This document shows positions 50,426 through 58,883 of a stretch of DNA of 64,000 nt, piece by piece. A program made the position numbers and the translations under genes. Where the stretch lies: contig NZ_CP114905.1 in the NCBI RefSeq assembly GCF_027497195.1, positions 8,348,001 through 8,412,000 on the forward strand. The letters run 5' to 3'. The notes under the pieces were generated by a model. It made no database searches and was not told the origin of the DNA. It was given only the letters and a program-made list of their open reading frames with translations. Within the stretch, counting starts at the first letter, position 1; each line of letters begins with the position of its first letter. Origin of the DNA: Streptomyces sp. WMMC500. GTDB taxonomy: Bacteria > Actinomycetota > Actinomycetes > Streptomycetales > Streptomycetaceae.

Positions 50426-50473
50426 CCGCGGCCCGTGAAGAAGCGCACGGCCGCGACCCCGCGGGGGCCGCGG
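50426..50473. terminator. hairpin between convergent sbcC and DUF885 genes
   Basis: CCGCGGCCC (50426-50434) pairs with GGGCCGCGG (50465-50473); the 30-nt interior holds weaker pairing. The placement between two convergent 3' ends suggests a bidirectional terminator. Confidence 0.45.
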
Positions 50474-50492
50474 CCGTCACCTCACGGCGGAC

Positions 50493-52178
50493 TCACAGCG
50501 CCGACAGCTCGGCCTCCAGGTCGTCCAGCCCGAGGGAGCCCTGCGACAGCGCGGCCATGTGCCACGCCTTGGCGTCGAACTCGGCGCCGCGCGCCTTGCG
50601 CGCCGCGTCCCGGCCGCGCAGCCAGGCCCGTTCGCCGATCTTGTAGCCGATCGCCTGCCCCGGCATCGACAGATAGCGGGTCAGCTCGCTCTCCACGAAG
50701 TCCGCGGGCCGCCCGCTGTGCATCCCGAAGAACTCCTGCGCCAGCGCCGGCGTCCACCGCTCGCCCGGGTGGAAGGGGGAGTGGTCCGGGATCGGCAGCT
50801 CCAGGTGCATGCCGATGTCCACGATCACGCGCGCGGCACGCATCATCTGCGCGTCCAGATAGCCGAGCCGGCGCTCCGCGTCGGTGAGGAAGCCCAGCTC
50901 GTCCATGAGCCGCTCCGCGTACAGGGCCCAGCCCTCGCAGTTGGCGCTGACCCAGCCGAGCGTCGACTGGTAGCGGGAGAGCCGGTCCTTGACGTACACC
51001 CACTGCGCGAGCTGCAGATGGTGGCCGGGCACCCCCTCGTGGTACCAGGTGGAGACCAGGTCGTAGACCGGGAAGCGGGTCTCGCCCATCGTCGGCAGCC
51101 AGGTGCGCCCGGGGCGGGAGAAGTCCTCGGCGGGCGGCGTGTAGTACGGCGCGGCGGCGCCGCCGGGCGGGGCGATCCGCGACTCCACCCGGCGCACCGG
51201 CTCGGCCAGGTCGAAGTGCGTGCCGTCGAGCGCCTCGATGGCCTCGTCCATGATCCCCTGGAGCCAGTCCCGGACGGCGTCCACGCCCTCGATGTGGGTG
51301 CCGTGCTCGTCCAGGTGCTTCAGCGCCTCCCAGGGGGTGGCGGCGCCGGGCAGGATCTTCGCGGCCTCCGTCTGCATCTCGGCGAGCAGCCGGTGGTATT
51401 CGGACCAGCCGTACGCGTACGACTCGTCCAGGTCGAGGTCCGCGCCGTTGAAGAAGCGCGACCAGCGGGCGTAGCGCTCGCGCCCGACGACGTCGGGCGA
51501 GCCGGCCGCGGCGGGCGCGTACACGTCGCGCATCCAGTCGCGCAGCGCGCCCACGGCGGCGGTGGCCCCGCTCGCCGCCGTGTCCAGCTCCCCGCGCAGC
51601 GCCTCGGGTCCTGCGGCGGCCAGGTCGCCGAACCAGCCGCGGCCGTCGCCCGCCCACTCGGTGAGCTGGCCGACGAACGTCCCGGTCGCCCGCGGCCCGC
51701 CGAACAGCCCCCTGGCCACGCCCTCGGCCAGCGACCTGCGGTACCCGTCGACCGCCGCCGGGACCGCGCGCAGCCGGGCGGCGATGTCCGCCCAGTCGTC
51801 CTCGTCGCCGGTCGGCATCAGCGTGAAGCACTCGCGCATCAGGTGCACGGGGGAGTGGATGTTGCTGACCGCCCGCAGGCCCTCCTCGGCCTCGTGGACG
51901 GCGAGTTCGGCGCTCAGCCGCTCCCGCAGGAGCCGCCCGCAGCGCCGCTCCGCGTCGCTGTCCGCGCCGGGCTGCCGCTCGGCCTCGTCGAGGGCCGCAA
52001 GGGTGGCGCGGCCCAGCTCGGCGACGGCCTGCTGGCCGTCGGGGGAGAAGTCGGGGAGAGTCCGGGAGCTCTCCGGCACGCCGAGCATGGTGCCGCTGAT
52101 GGGGTCGAGGTCGATGAGGTCGTCGACGTAGGCGTCCGCCACCTGCCGGGGCATTCGCTGGTTCGTGGAGTCGGGCAT
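50493..52178 (-). CDS. DUF885 family putative metallopeptidase
   Basis: A 561-aa helical protein of the DUF885 family. The likely zinc site is HEGVPGHH near residue 375 (an HExxxGH variant of the HEXXH motif), with a downstream Glu in NCEGWALYAERL as the probable third ligand. No signal peptide is seen, so it would act on peptides in the cytoplasm. Of two ATGs, 52178 is preferred because GAGG lies 9 nt upstream; 52187 overlaps that site. Confidence 0.83.
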   Translation of the reverse strand: MPDSTNQRMPRQVADAYVDDLIDLDPISGTMLGVPESSRTLPDFSPDGQQAVAELGRATLAALDEAERQPGADSDAERRCGRLLRERLSAELAVHEAEEGLRAVSNIHSPVHLMRECFTLMPTGDEDDWADIAARLRAVPAAVDGYRRSLAEGVARGLFGGPRATGTFVGQLTEWAGDGRGWFGDLAAAGPEALRGELDTAASGATAAVGALRDWMRDVYAPAAAGSPDVVGRERYARWSRFFNGADLDLDESYAYGWSEYHRLLAEMQTEAAKILPGAATPWEALKHLDEHGTHIEGVDAVRDWLQGIMDEAIEALDGTHFDLAEPVRRVESRIAPPGGAAAPYYTPPAEDFSRPGRTWLPTMGETRFPVYDLVSTWYHEGVPGHHLQLAQWVYVKDRLSRYQSTLGWVSANCEGWALYAERLMDELGFLTDAERRLGYLDAQMMRAARVIVDIGMHLELPIPDHSPFHPGERWTPALAQEFFGMHSGRPADFVESELTRYLSMPGQAIGYKIGERAWLRGRDAARKARGAEFDAKAWHMAALSQGSLGLDDLEAELSAL

Positions 52179-52235
52179 GCGGGCCATCCTCGTACACGGG
52201 GGCGGGCGGCGTCATCACCGAAACGGCGTCATGCC

Positions 52236-52706
52236 CTACGGAGGCAGCAGCGGTCCGCACTCCCAGTGCTGGAAGACCAGCCGCGTCTCCACCCGGGCCA
52301 CCTCACGGCGTGAGGTGAACTCGTCCAGCACCAGCCGCTGCAGGTCCGCGGCGTCGCGTACGGCGACGTGCAGGAGGTAGTCGTCGGGGCCGGTGAGGTG
52401 GAACAGCGCGCGGGACTCGGGCAGCGAGCGGACCCGCTCGACGAACGGGCCGATCAGGTCGCGGCGGTGCGGGCGCACCTGCACCGACAGCAGGGCCTCC
52501 AGACCGCGGCCGAGCCGTGCCGGGTCGATCGCGAGCCGGTGGCCGGTGATCACGCCGGCGCGGCGCAGCCGGGCCACGCGGTCCAGGCAGGTGGAGGGTG
52601 CGACGCCCACGGCGGCGGCCAGATCGCGGTTGGTGGTCCGGGCGTCGTTCTGCAGCACCCGCAGAATCTCCAGGTCCACCGGATCGAGAGCAGGCGAATC
52701 GGGCAT
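52236..52706 (-). CDS. Lrp/AsnC-family regulator
   Basis: A 156-aa feast/famine regulator. The winged helix is at about residues 8-60 (RTTNRDLAAAVGVAPSTCLDRVARL), followed by the amino-acid-binding RAM domain (LLSVQVRPH, LTGPDDYLLHVAV). A -10-like TACGTT ends 6 nt before the ATG, so the transcript may be leaderless. It is divergent from a methionine gamma-lyase-like gene with only 60 bp between starts, and probably controls it in response to an amino acid. Confidence 0.88.
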   Translation of the reverse strand: MPDSPALDPVDLEILRVLQNDARTTNRDLAAAVGVAPSTCLDRVARLRRAGVITGHRLAIDPARLGRGLEALLSVQVRPHRRDLIGPFVERVRSLPESRALFHLTGPDDYLLHVAVRDAADLQRLVLDEFTSRREVARVETRLVFQHWECGPLLPP

Positions 52707-52712
52707 CGGCCG

Positions 52713-52718
52713 AACGTA
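52713..52718 (-). promoter_or_regulatory. -10 box, leaderless start of the lrp-type gene
   Basis: On the minus strand TACGTT is followed by 6 nt and the ATG at 52706. This -10 lies within the short divergent gap shared with the gamma-lyase-like gene. Confidence 0.35.
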
Positions 52719-52766
52719 GCACGGGGACCGACCGCCCGGCCCCGCAGGAGATTCAGCATCGGAAGC

Positions 52767-53996
52767 ATGGAGATCCCGACGCGTTCACTCGCCACCGAGG
52801 CCGTGCACGCAGGGCGCGAAGACCTCGCCGCCCTCGGCCTGCACGCCGCCCCGCTCGACCTGTCCACGACCTACCCGTCTCCCGACAGCAGGGGCGAGGC
52901 CGCCCGCATCGACGAGTTCGCCGCCACCGGCGCCCCGCTCGAAGGACCGCAGGTCTACGGACGGCTCGGCAACCCCACCGTCGCCCGCTTCGAACGGGCC
53001 CTGGCCCGGCTGGAAGGCACCGAGTCGGCCGTCGCGTTCGCCAGCGGGATGGCGGCCCTCACCGCCTGCCTGCTGGTACGCGGCGGCCTCGGCCTGCGGC
53101 ACGTCGTCGCCGTCCGGCCGCTCTACGGGTGCAGCGACCACCTGCTCGACAGCGGGCTGCTCGGCACCGAGGTGACCTGGACGGACCCGGCGGGCGTCGC
53201 CGACGCCCTGCGCCCGGACACCGGCCTGGTGCTCGTCGAGACCCCCGCGAACCCCACGCTCGCCGAGACGGACCTCCGGGCCGTCGCGTACTCCTGCGGC
53301 TCGGTCCCGCTGCTCGTGGACAACACCTTCGCCACCCCCGTCCTGCAGCGCCCCGCCGAGCACGGCGCCCGGCTCGTGCTGCACAGCGCCACCAAGTACC
53401 TCGGCGGCCACGGCGACGTGATGGGCGGCGTCGTCGCCTGCGACGAGGAACTGGCCGGCGCGCTGCGCCGGATCCGCTTCGCCACCGGCGGCGTGCTGCA
53501 CCCGCTCGCCGGGTATCTGCTGCTGCGCGGCCTGTCGACCCTTCCGGTACGGGTACGGGCCCAGTCCCGGGCCGCCGCGGAACTGGCCCGCCGGCTCGCC
53601 GGCCACCCGGCCGTCACCCGGGTGCGCTACCCGCGGCTCGGCGGCGCGATGGTCGCCTTCGAGGTGCACGGCGACCCGCACGCGGTCATCGCCGCCGTGC
53701 GGCTGATCACCCCGGCGGTGAGCCTCGGCAGCGTCGACACCCTCATCCAGCACCCGGGTTCGATCAGCCACCGCATCGTCGACCCGGCCGACCGCCGCTC
53801 GGGCGGGATCGGCGAGAAGCTGCTGCGGATGTCGGTCGGGCTGGAGGACGTGGACGACCTGTGGGCCGACCTGAGCGCGGCGCTCGACGCGGGCGCGGCG
53901 GGCGCGGACCCCGCCGAGGAGGCGGACCGCGCCGCCCTCAGCAGCGTCCCGCAGGACCCGCCGCGGGGACGAGCCGCTCGTCCAGGTGCGCGGTGA
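52767..53996 (+). CDS. methionine gamma-lyase-like PLP enzyme
   Basis: A 409-aa Cys/Met-metabolism PLP enzyme. YGRLGNPTVARFERALARLEG, the SGMAA loop, and the PLP lysine in HSATKYLGGHGDVMGG are clear. PLYGCSDH carries Cys at the position of the substrate-site Cys of methionine gamma-lyases (YGCT), favouring that activity over cystathionine synthesis. It would release methanethiol, ammonia and 2-oxobutyrate from methionine. The last 20 codons overlap the convergent GNAT gene by 59 bp. It is divergent from the Lrp regulator. Confidence 0.85.
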   Translation: MEIPTRSLATEAVHAGREDLAALGLHAAPLDLSTTYPSPDSRGEAARIDEFAATGAPLEGPQVYGRLGNPTVARFERALARLEGTESAVAFASGMAALTACLLVRGGLGLRHVVAVRPLYGCSDHLLDSGLLGTEVTWTDPAGVADALRPDTGLVLVETPANPTLAETDLRAVAYSCGSVPLLVDNTFATPVLQRPAEHGARLVLHSATKYLGGHGDVMGGVVACDEELAGALRRIRFATGGVLHPLAGYLLLRGLSTLPVRVRAQSRAAAELARRLAGHPAVTRVRYPRLGGAMVAFEVHGDPHAVIAAVRLITPAVSLGSVDTLIQHPGSISHRIVDPADRRSGGIGEKLLRMSVGLEDVDDLWADLSAALDAGAAGADPAEEADRAALSSVPQDPPRGRAARPGAR

Positions 53997-54603
53997 CGAC
54001 CAACGTGGCCCCGTCCACCTGGTAGTCCAGCGGCACACCGCTCTTGCGCACGGTGGCGGCCATGGCGGCGTCCAGCGACCGCGCCACCACGTACACGCTG
54101 CCGTACCCCATGCCCGCGGCCGTCGCCAGCAGCCGCCGCAGCAGGTCCGTGCCGAGCCCGCGGCGCTGCCAGGCGTCCTCCACGAGCAGCGCCACCTCCG
54201 CCTCGTCGTCGTCCCACAGCAGGTGCCCGAGGGCCACCAGCCGGCCGCCGGCCGTCTCCACGGCCAGCGTCCGGCCGAAGTGCGGGCTCAGCAGGTGCCG
54301 CAGGTAGCCGTCGGCCTCGCCGGGCGGGCCCTGGTAGCGCATGGCCAGAGTCCGCCGGGAGCAGCGCTGGTGCATGGCCAGCGCCGCGTCGTGGTCCTCG
54401 GGCCCCGCCTCGCGGACCGTGAACGGGCTGGCCGCGCGCGGGCCCGTGGCGGGGCGGCGGTAGGGCGGGCGCGCCGCGGGGCGGCAGTCCGGCAGGGGGC
54501 GGGGCCCGGCGCCCGCCCGGCCCACGGCGGCGATCGTGTACGGGCCCGGCGCCGCGGGCGCGCGCCGCGGTCCCTTCTCCGTCGGTGCGGTGTGATCGGC
54601 CAT
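53938..54603 (-). CDS. GNAT-family N-acetyltransferase
   Basis: A 221-aa protein: about 85 low-complexity residues, then a GNAT domain (FTVREAGPEDHDAALAMHQRC, EVALLVEDAWQRRGLGTDLL, where QRRGLGT is the acetyl-CoA pyrophosphate loop). Target unknown. ATG 54603 follows GGAG; the open frame extends upstream to 54849 but is not protein-like. Its 3' end lies inside the tail of the gamma-lyase-like gene. Confidence 0.8.
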   Translation of the reverse strand: MADHTAPTEKGPRRAPAAPGPYTIAAVGRAGAGPRPLPDCRPAARPPYRRPATGPRAASPFTVREAGPEDHDAALAMHQRCSRRTLAMRYQGPPGEADGYLRHLLSPHFGRTLAVETAGGRLVALGHLLWDDDEAEVALLVEDAWQRRGLGTDLLRRLLATAAGMGYGSVYVVARSLDAAMAATVRKSGVPLDYQVDGATLVVTAHLDERLVPAAGPAGRC

Positions 54604-54692
54604 GAACTCCAGCTTTCCGGACGGGTATTGCGTGATCAAGAACGAGTTGTGACCGGATGGTAAAGGGTGAATCGGTCCTAAGGGGGCAGTTT

Positions 54693-55202
54693 TCAGCCGA
54701 CGTTCGCGAGCCGCCGCAGTACCCGGCCGCAGCGCCGTGCGTACCCGCGCTGGAAGACGCCGAGGAGCGGTCCCATGGTTGCCACCCACCTCGCGGCCGG
54801 ACGGCTGTACGCCGTGACGGTCAGCCAGACGGCGCCGTCCTCCGCCCACTCCACGACGAACGCCTCCTCACCCGTCTCCGGGTGCCCCGCCAGCGTCCCG
54901 TACCCGAAGCCGCCGCGCCGCTCGCCCCGTTCCGCCCACACCACGCGGCAGGGGGCGAGGATGCGCAGCGGGCGCCGCCCGAGGCCGACGACCAGCCGCA
55001 CGCCGGGCTCGGCGCTCGGGCCCTCCGCGTCTATGGTGACCCCGACCGCCCGGTGCATCCGGAACGTCAGCACCGCCTCCGTCGCCGCCCGGTACGCCCG
55101 CGCGCCGGAGCCGACGCGGGTACGGACCGCGAAGGCGTCGAAGCCCGCGGGCCTGCGGCCCTCGCGGGTGGCGCCGACCGGGGCATACGTGAAGTCGTCC
55201 AC
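54693..55202 (-). CDS. DUF1990 family protein
   Basis: A 169-aa protein matching DUF1990: FTYAPVGATR at the N-terminus, VLTFRMHRAVGVTID, GFGYGTLAGHPETGEEAFVVEW and a basic C-terminal helix (FQRGYARRCGRVLRRL). The fold and function are not established. GTG start at 55202. It lies between the GNAT and PhoD genes on the same strand, but spacings (63-89 bp) do not require an operon. Confidence 0.78.
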   Translation of the reverse strand: MDDFTYAPVGATREGRRPAGFDAFAVRTRVGSGARAYRAATEAVLTFRMHRAVGVTIDAEGPSAEPGVRLVVGLGRRPLRILAPCRVVWAERGERRGGFGYGTLAGHPETGEEAFVVEWAEDGAVWLTVTAYSRPAARWVATMGPLLGVFQRGYARRCGRVLRRLANVG

Positions 55203-55265
55203 GTCCCGCAGCGTACGCGTCGGCCGGCGACGTGCCCGCCGCGGGACGCCCCGCGGACGCTCCCG

Positions 55266-56837
55266 CTACTGGCCGACGAGCCCCGGCCGCAGCACCTTCG
55301 TGAACAGCACCGCGCCGCCCTCCTCGCGCAGCCGTACCGTCAGCTCGCGGCTGCCGCCGTCGATCTGCACCTCGCCGTAGAACTGGAAGCCCTGGCTCGG
55401 CGCCACGTTGGCCGCCTCCGGCGCCTTGAGGAACACCCGCTCCGGGCCGAACGTGCCGTCCAGCGCGCTGCCCGGGAAAGCGCCCGCGTGCAGCGGCCCG
55501 GTGACGAACTCCCAGAACGGGGCGAAGTCCGTGAACGCCGCCCGGGCCGGGTCGTAGTGCTGCGCGGAGGTGTGGTGCACGTCCGCGGTCAGCCACACCG
55601 TGCCCGTGATCCTCGCGTGCTTGATGTACCGCAGCAGCTCCGCGATCTGCAGCTCCCGCCCCAGCGGCGCGCCCGGGTCGCCCTGCGCGATCGCCTCGAA
55701 GGCCGTCGTGCCGTCCGGCACGACCAGGCCGAGCGGCATGTCGGAGGCGATGACCTTCCACTCCGCGCGCGAGCGCCGCAGCTCCCGCTTCAGCCAGGCC
55801 AGTTGCTCGCGCCCGAGGATGCCGTGCACGTCGTCCGGGGCGAGCCCGTCGGAGTTGGCGTTCCGGTACGTGCGCATGTCCAGCACGAACACGTCGAGCA
55901 GCGGCCCGTACGAGACCCTGCGGTAGACCCGGCCGGCGCCGTCGGGGCGCAGCGTCGACACGGGGAAGTACTCGGCGAACGCGCGCCGGGCGCGGGCCGC
56001 GAGCACGTCGGCGCGGCGCTCCGTGTAGCGCTCGTCGGTGAGGATCTCGCCGGGGTACCAGTTGTTGACCACCTCGTGGTCGTCCCACTGCACCACGATC
56101 GGCACCTGCGCGTTGAAGCGGCGCACGTTCGCGTCGAGCAGGTTGTAGCGGAACTGACCGCGGTACTCGGCGAGCGTCTCGGCGACCTTCGCCTTCTCCT
56201 CGGTGACCAGATTGCGCCACACCGTGCCGTCGGGCAGCGGCACTTCGGCGGTCAGCGGTCCGTCCGCGTATACGGTGTCGCCGCTGTGCAGGAAGAAGTC
56301 GGGATCGAGCCGCTGCATCTCGCCGTACACGCGGTAGCCGCCGCGGTCGGGGTTGATGCCCCAGCCCTGGCCCGCGACGTCGCCGGACCAGACGAAGCGC
56401 ACGTCCCCGCGGCGTCCCGGGGCCGTACGGAACGTGCCCGCGACCGGCTCGCCCGAGCGGCGCGGATCGTCCACGTCCTCCAGCACCACCCGGTAGTGCA
56501 CCTGCTCCCCGGGCGGCAGCCCGTGCAGCCGTACGGTACCGGTGTAGTCGGTGCCCGGGCCGAGCAGCGGGCCGCGGCGGCGGTGCACCTTGCGGAAGGA
56601 GTCCGTCGCGGAGGTCTCCACGACCATCCGCGCCGGGCGGTCGGCCCGTACCCACACGGTGCCGCCCCCGGCCGTCACATCGCCCACCTGGACGCCCCAG
56701 GCGGCCCCCGGCCGGCCCGAAAGCGCCTGCGCGGGGGCGCCGCCCGACAGCGTGGGCACCGCCAGCGCGGCGGATGCGGCGAGGCCGCCGCGCAGCACCG
56801 ACCGGCGCGCGGGGCCGCCGTTCGCTCTGTCTCCCAT
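55266..56837 (-). CDS. phoD: PhoD-like alkaline phosphatase/phosphodiesterase, Tat-exported
   Basis: A 523-aa secreted phosphatase. A twin-arginine signal (ARRSVLRGGLAASAAL) is followed by an N-terminal beta-sandwich (about residues 45-140) and the metallophosphatase core with WSGDVAGQGW, HSGDTVYADGP, WDDHEVVNNW and TADVHHTSAQHYD; these provide the Ca/Fe ligands of PhoD enzymes. It releases phosphate from phosphomonoesters or diesters outside the cell, typically under phosphate starvation. I did not find a clear PHO box. Several PhoD-like paralogues are usual in Streptomyces. Confidence 0.88.
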   Translation of the reverse strand: MGDRANGGPARRSVLRGGLAASAALAVPTLSGGAPAQALSGRPGAAWGVQVGDVTAGGGTVWVRADRPARMVVETSATDSFRKVHRRRGPLLGPGTDYTGTVRLHGLPPGEQVHYRVVLEDVDDPRRSGEPVAGTFRTAPGRRGDVRFVWSGDVAGQGWGINPDRGGYRVYGEMQRLDPDFFLHSGDTVYADGPLTAEVPLPDGTVWRNLVTEEKAKVAETLAEYRGQFRYNLLDANVRRFNAQVPIVVQWDDHEVVNNWYPGEILTDERYTERRADVLAARARRAFAEYFPVSTLRPDGAGRVYRRVSYGPLLDVFVLDMRTYRNANSDGLAPDDVHGILGREQLAWLKRELRRSRAEWKVIASDMPLGLVVPDGTTAFEAIAQGDPGAPLGRELQIAELLRYIKHARITGTVWLTADVHHTSAQHYDPARAAFTDFAPFWEFVTGPLHAGAFPGSALDGTFGPERVFLKAPEAANVAPSQGFQFYGEVQIDGGSRELTVRLREEGGAVLFTKVLRPGLVGQ

Positions 56838-57023
56838 GTTCACCTGGGTCTCCCGTCGACGTGCGGATCGTCGTGCGCCGTCAGACCTACCGGCGTGTGT
56901 TGCCCATGACGCGAACGACAAGTGAACAACCGCCCCCGCGGCAGACGGAAGCGCGCCGCGCGGGGGGCGCCCGTCCAGCGGCCGGATTGGACAGAGGGGT
57001 GTCTCGTCAGGTGATATGTAGAG

Positions 57024-57914
57024 GTGGCATACGGTACCGAAGTCGACGTCTTCGAGGAGCACCGATCCGTCCTGATGGGGGTGGCGTACCGCATGCTCGG
57101 CGAGTTCGCCGATGCCGAGGACGTCGTGCAGGACGCCTGGCTGCGCTGGTCGTCCGCGGACCGCGACAACGTCCGTGACGCGCGCGGCTATCTGGTGCGC
57201 ATCGTCACCCACCTCTCGCTGGACCGGCTTCGGCAGACGCAGGCGCGGCGGGAGGCGTACGTCGGCCCCTGGCTCCCCGAGCCGCTGGCCACCGACTTCC
57301 TCAGCGAGACGCTGCCGGACAGCTCGGAGCGGGCGCTGCTCGCCGAGTCGGTGACGCTGGCGATGCTCGTGGTGATGGAGTCGCTGTCGCCGCTGGAGCG
57401 GGCCGTCTTCGTGCTCCGGGAGGCATTCGGCTTCCCGTACGCGGAGATCGGCGCGATGCTCGACCGCTCCGACGAGGCCGTACGCCAGCTCGCCGGCCGC
57501 GCCCGGCGGCACGTCACGCAGCGCAAGCCGCGCTACGACGTAGACACCGCCGCGCAGCGCGACATCACGGAACGGTTCCTCGAAGCCGCCGCCGGCGGCG
57601 ACATGGAGGGGCTGATGGCGCTGCTGGCCCCGGACGTGGACGTGATATCGGACACCGGCGGCAAGGCCAAGGCGCCGCGGCGCGTCGTCGAGGGCGCCGA
57701 GAACGCGGCCCGCGTCTTCATCGGCGGCGCGGACGGCAACGAGAAGGCGGCTCAGCCGCAGCTCCTCTTCCGCGAGATCAACGGCCAGCCCGGGCTGCTG
57801 GTCCTGTCGGACGGCGAGCTGGACACGGTCATGGTCCCGATGTTCCGGGACGGCCGGATCGCCCGCATCTACATCATCCGCAACCCGGAGAAGCTCGGCG
57901 GCGTGCGCGTCTAG
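57024..57914 (+). CDS. ECF41-type RNA polymerase sigma factor (SigJ-like)
   Basis: A 296-aa sigma factor. Regions 2 (VAYRMLGEFADAEDVVQDAWLRW) and 4 (AFGFPYAEIGAMLDRSDEAVRQLAGR) are followed by a SnoaL-like C-terminal domain, the hallmark of ECF41, which controls activity without an anti-sigma factor. The diagnostic DGGGK motif appears as DTGGK and NPDKL as NPEKL. ECF41 genes usually lie beside a carboxymuconolactone decarboxylase, oxidoreductase or epimerase; here an SDR gene is convergent, 56 bp away. GTG 57024 has only a weak ribosome site. Confidence 0.9.
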   Translation: MAYGTEVDVFEEHRSVLMGVAYRMLGEFADAEDVVQDAWLRWSSADRDNVRDARGYLVRIVTHLSLDRLRQTQARREAYVGPWLPEPLATDFLSETLPDSSERALLAESVTLAMLVVMESLSPLERAVFVLREAFGFPYAEIGAMLDRSDEAVRQLAGRARRHVTQRKPRYDVDTAAQRDITERFLEAAAGGDMEGLMALLAPDVDVISDTGGKAKAPRRVVEGAENAARVFIGGADGNEKAAQPQLLFREINGQPGLLVLSDGELDTVMVPMFRDGRIARIYIIRNPEKLGGVRV

Positions 57915-57970
57915 CGGCGCCCTCGCCGCGCCGGCACGGCAAGGGCTGGTCCCCGGGTCGGGAAGAGCCG

Positions 57971-58717
57971 TCAGAGACCGCCGGAGACCCGCAGCACCGC
58001 GCCCGTGGTGTACGACGCCTCCTCGGACAGCAGCCACGCCACCGCGCCGGCGATCTCCTCGGGCTCCCCGGGCCGGCGCATCGGCACCCGCTCCGGGTTG
58101 CGCCACGGCCGCTCCGGGTCGCCCATCGCCGCGTGCATGTCGGTGACGGTCATTCCGGGCTGCACCGAGTTGACGCGTACGCCCTCGGGCCCCAACTCCT
58201 TGGCCAGACCGACGGACATGGCGTCCACGGCGGCCTTGCTCGCCGCGTAGTGCACGTACTCGCCGGGGCTGCCCAGGGTGGCCGCGCCCGAGGAGACGGT
58301 GACGATCGCGCCGCCGCCGCCCCCGTGCCGGGTGGACATCTCGCGCACCGCGCGCCGGGTGCAGATGAACGTGCCCATCACGTTGACGTCCAGCACCCGG
58401 CGCATCACGTCGAGGGTCGTCTCGTCGAACCGGCCCAGCGGCCCGGTGATCCCGGCGTTGTTCACCAGGCCCGTGACCGGCCCCAGGCGCTCGCGGGCGG
58501 TGTCGAACAGGGTGTCGACCTGTCCGGCGTCGCTGACGTCGGCCCGTACGGCCACGCACGCCACCCCCTCGGCGCGCACCTCGGCCGCCACTCCCTCCGC
58601 CGCGGCCTCCGCCCGCTCGTACGCCAGGGCGACGGCGTGACCGGCACGGGCCAGTCTCCGCACGATCGCCGCGCCGATGCCGCGGCTGCCCCCGGTGACC
58701 ACCGTGACCTGCTTCAT
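57971..58717 (-). CDS. short-chain dehydrogenase (ECF41-associated)
   Basis: A 248-aa SDR: TGGSRGIG (about residues 8-15), GLVNNAG, catalytic Ser in VSSGAA, YAASK, and the C-terminal SYTTGAVLRVSGG. It is likely the oxidoreductase partner or target of the convergent ECF41 sigma factor. ATG 58717 has GGAAAGG upstream; the frame extends to 58825 but that part contains the regulatory palindrome and promoter of the divergent GntR gene. Substrate unknown. Confidence 0.85.
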   Translation of the reverse strand: MKQVTVVTGGSRGIGAAIVRRLARAGHAVALAYERAEAAAEGVAAEVRAEGVACVAVRADVSDAGQVDTLFDTARERLGPVTGLVNNAGITGPLGRFDETTLDVMRRVLDVNVMGTFICTRRAVREMSTRHGGGGGAIVTVSSGAATLGSPGEYVHYAASKAAVDAMSVGLAKELGPEGVRVNSVQPGMTVTDMHAAMGDPERPWRNPERVPMRRPGEPEEIAGAVAWLLSEEASYTTGAVLRVSGGL

Positions 58718-58769
58718 CGCTGCCTTTCCGCCGTCCGTCGGATGCCGGACGGACGGTACCCCAGGGCGA

Positions 58770-58783
58770 TTGGTCTTGACCAA
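58770..58783. promoter_or_regulatory. palindromic operator between SDR and GntR genes
   Basis: TTGGTC-TT-GACCAA has perfect 6-bp arms and resembles the TGGTCTAGACCA core of sites bound by HutC-type GntR regulators such as DasR. It overlaps the -35 box of the gntR promoter and lies 53 bp upstream of the SDR start, so it can serve both directions. Confidence 0.6.
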
Positions 58784-58804
58784 GTCCGGGTGGCGACCTA
58801 CTGT
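58776..58804 (+). promoter_or_regulatory. predicted promoter of the gntR gene
   Basis: TTGACC (58776-58781) and TACTGT (58799-58804) are separated by 17 bp. The -35 is part of the palindrome, which is what autoregulation would require. Confidence 0.6.
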
Positions 58805-58883
58805 CGGCAAGAGATACTGCAACAACCTTTCATAAACAACCGCGCATAAAGGCGGCCAGGCCGACGGGGATTGCGAGGATCAG

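Noticed and set aside
46896..50480. 1194-aa minus-strand frame opposite sbcC
   Set aside because: It mirrors the Ala/Arg-rich coiled coil of SbcC and is a Gly/Val/Leu-rich shadow with no motif.
54657..56909. 750-aa plus-strand frame opposite PhoD
   Set aside because: Arg/His/Val-rich shadow; PhoD metal motifs are intact on the minus strand.
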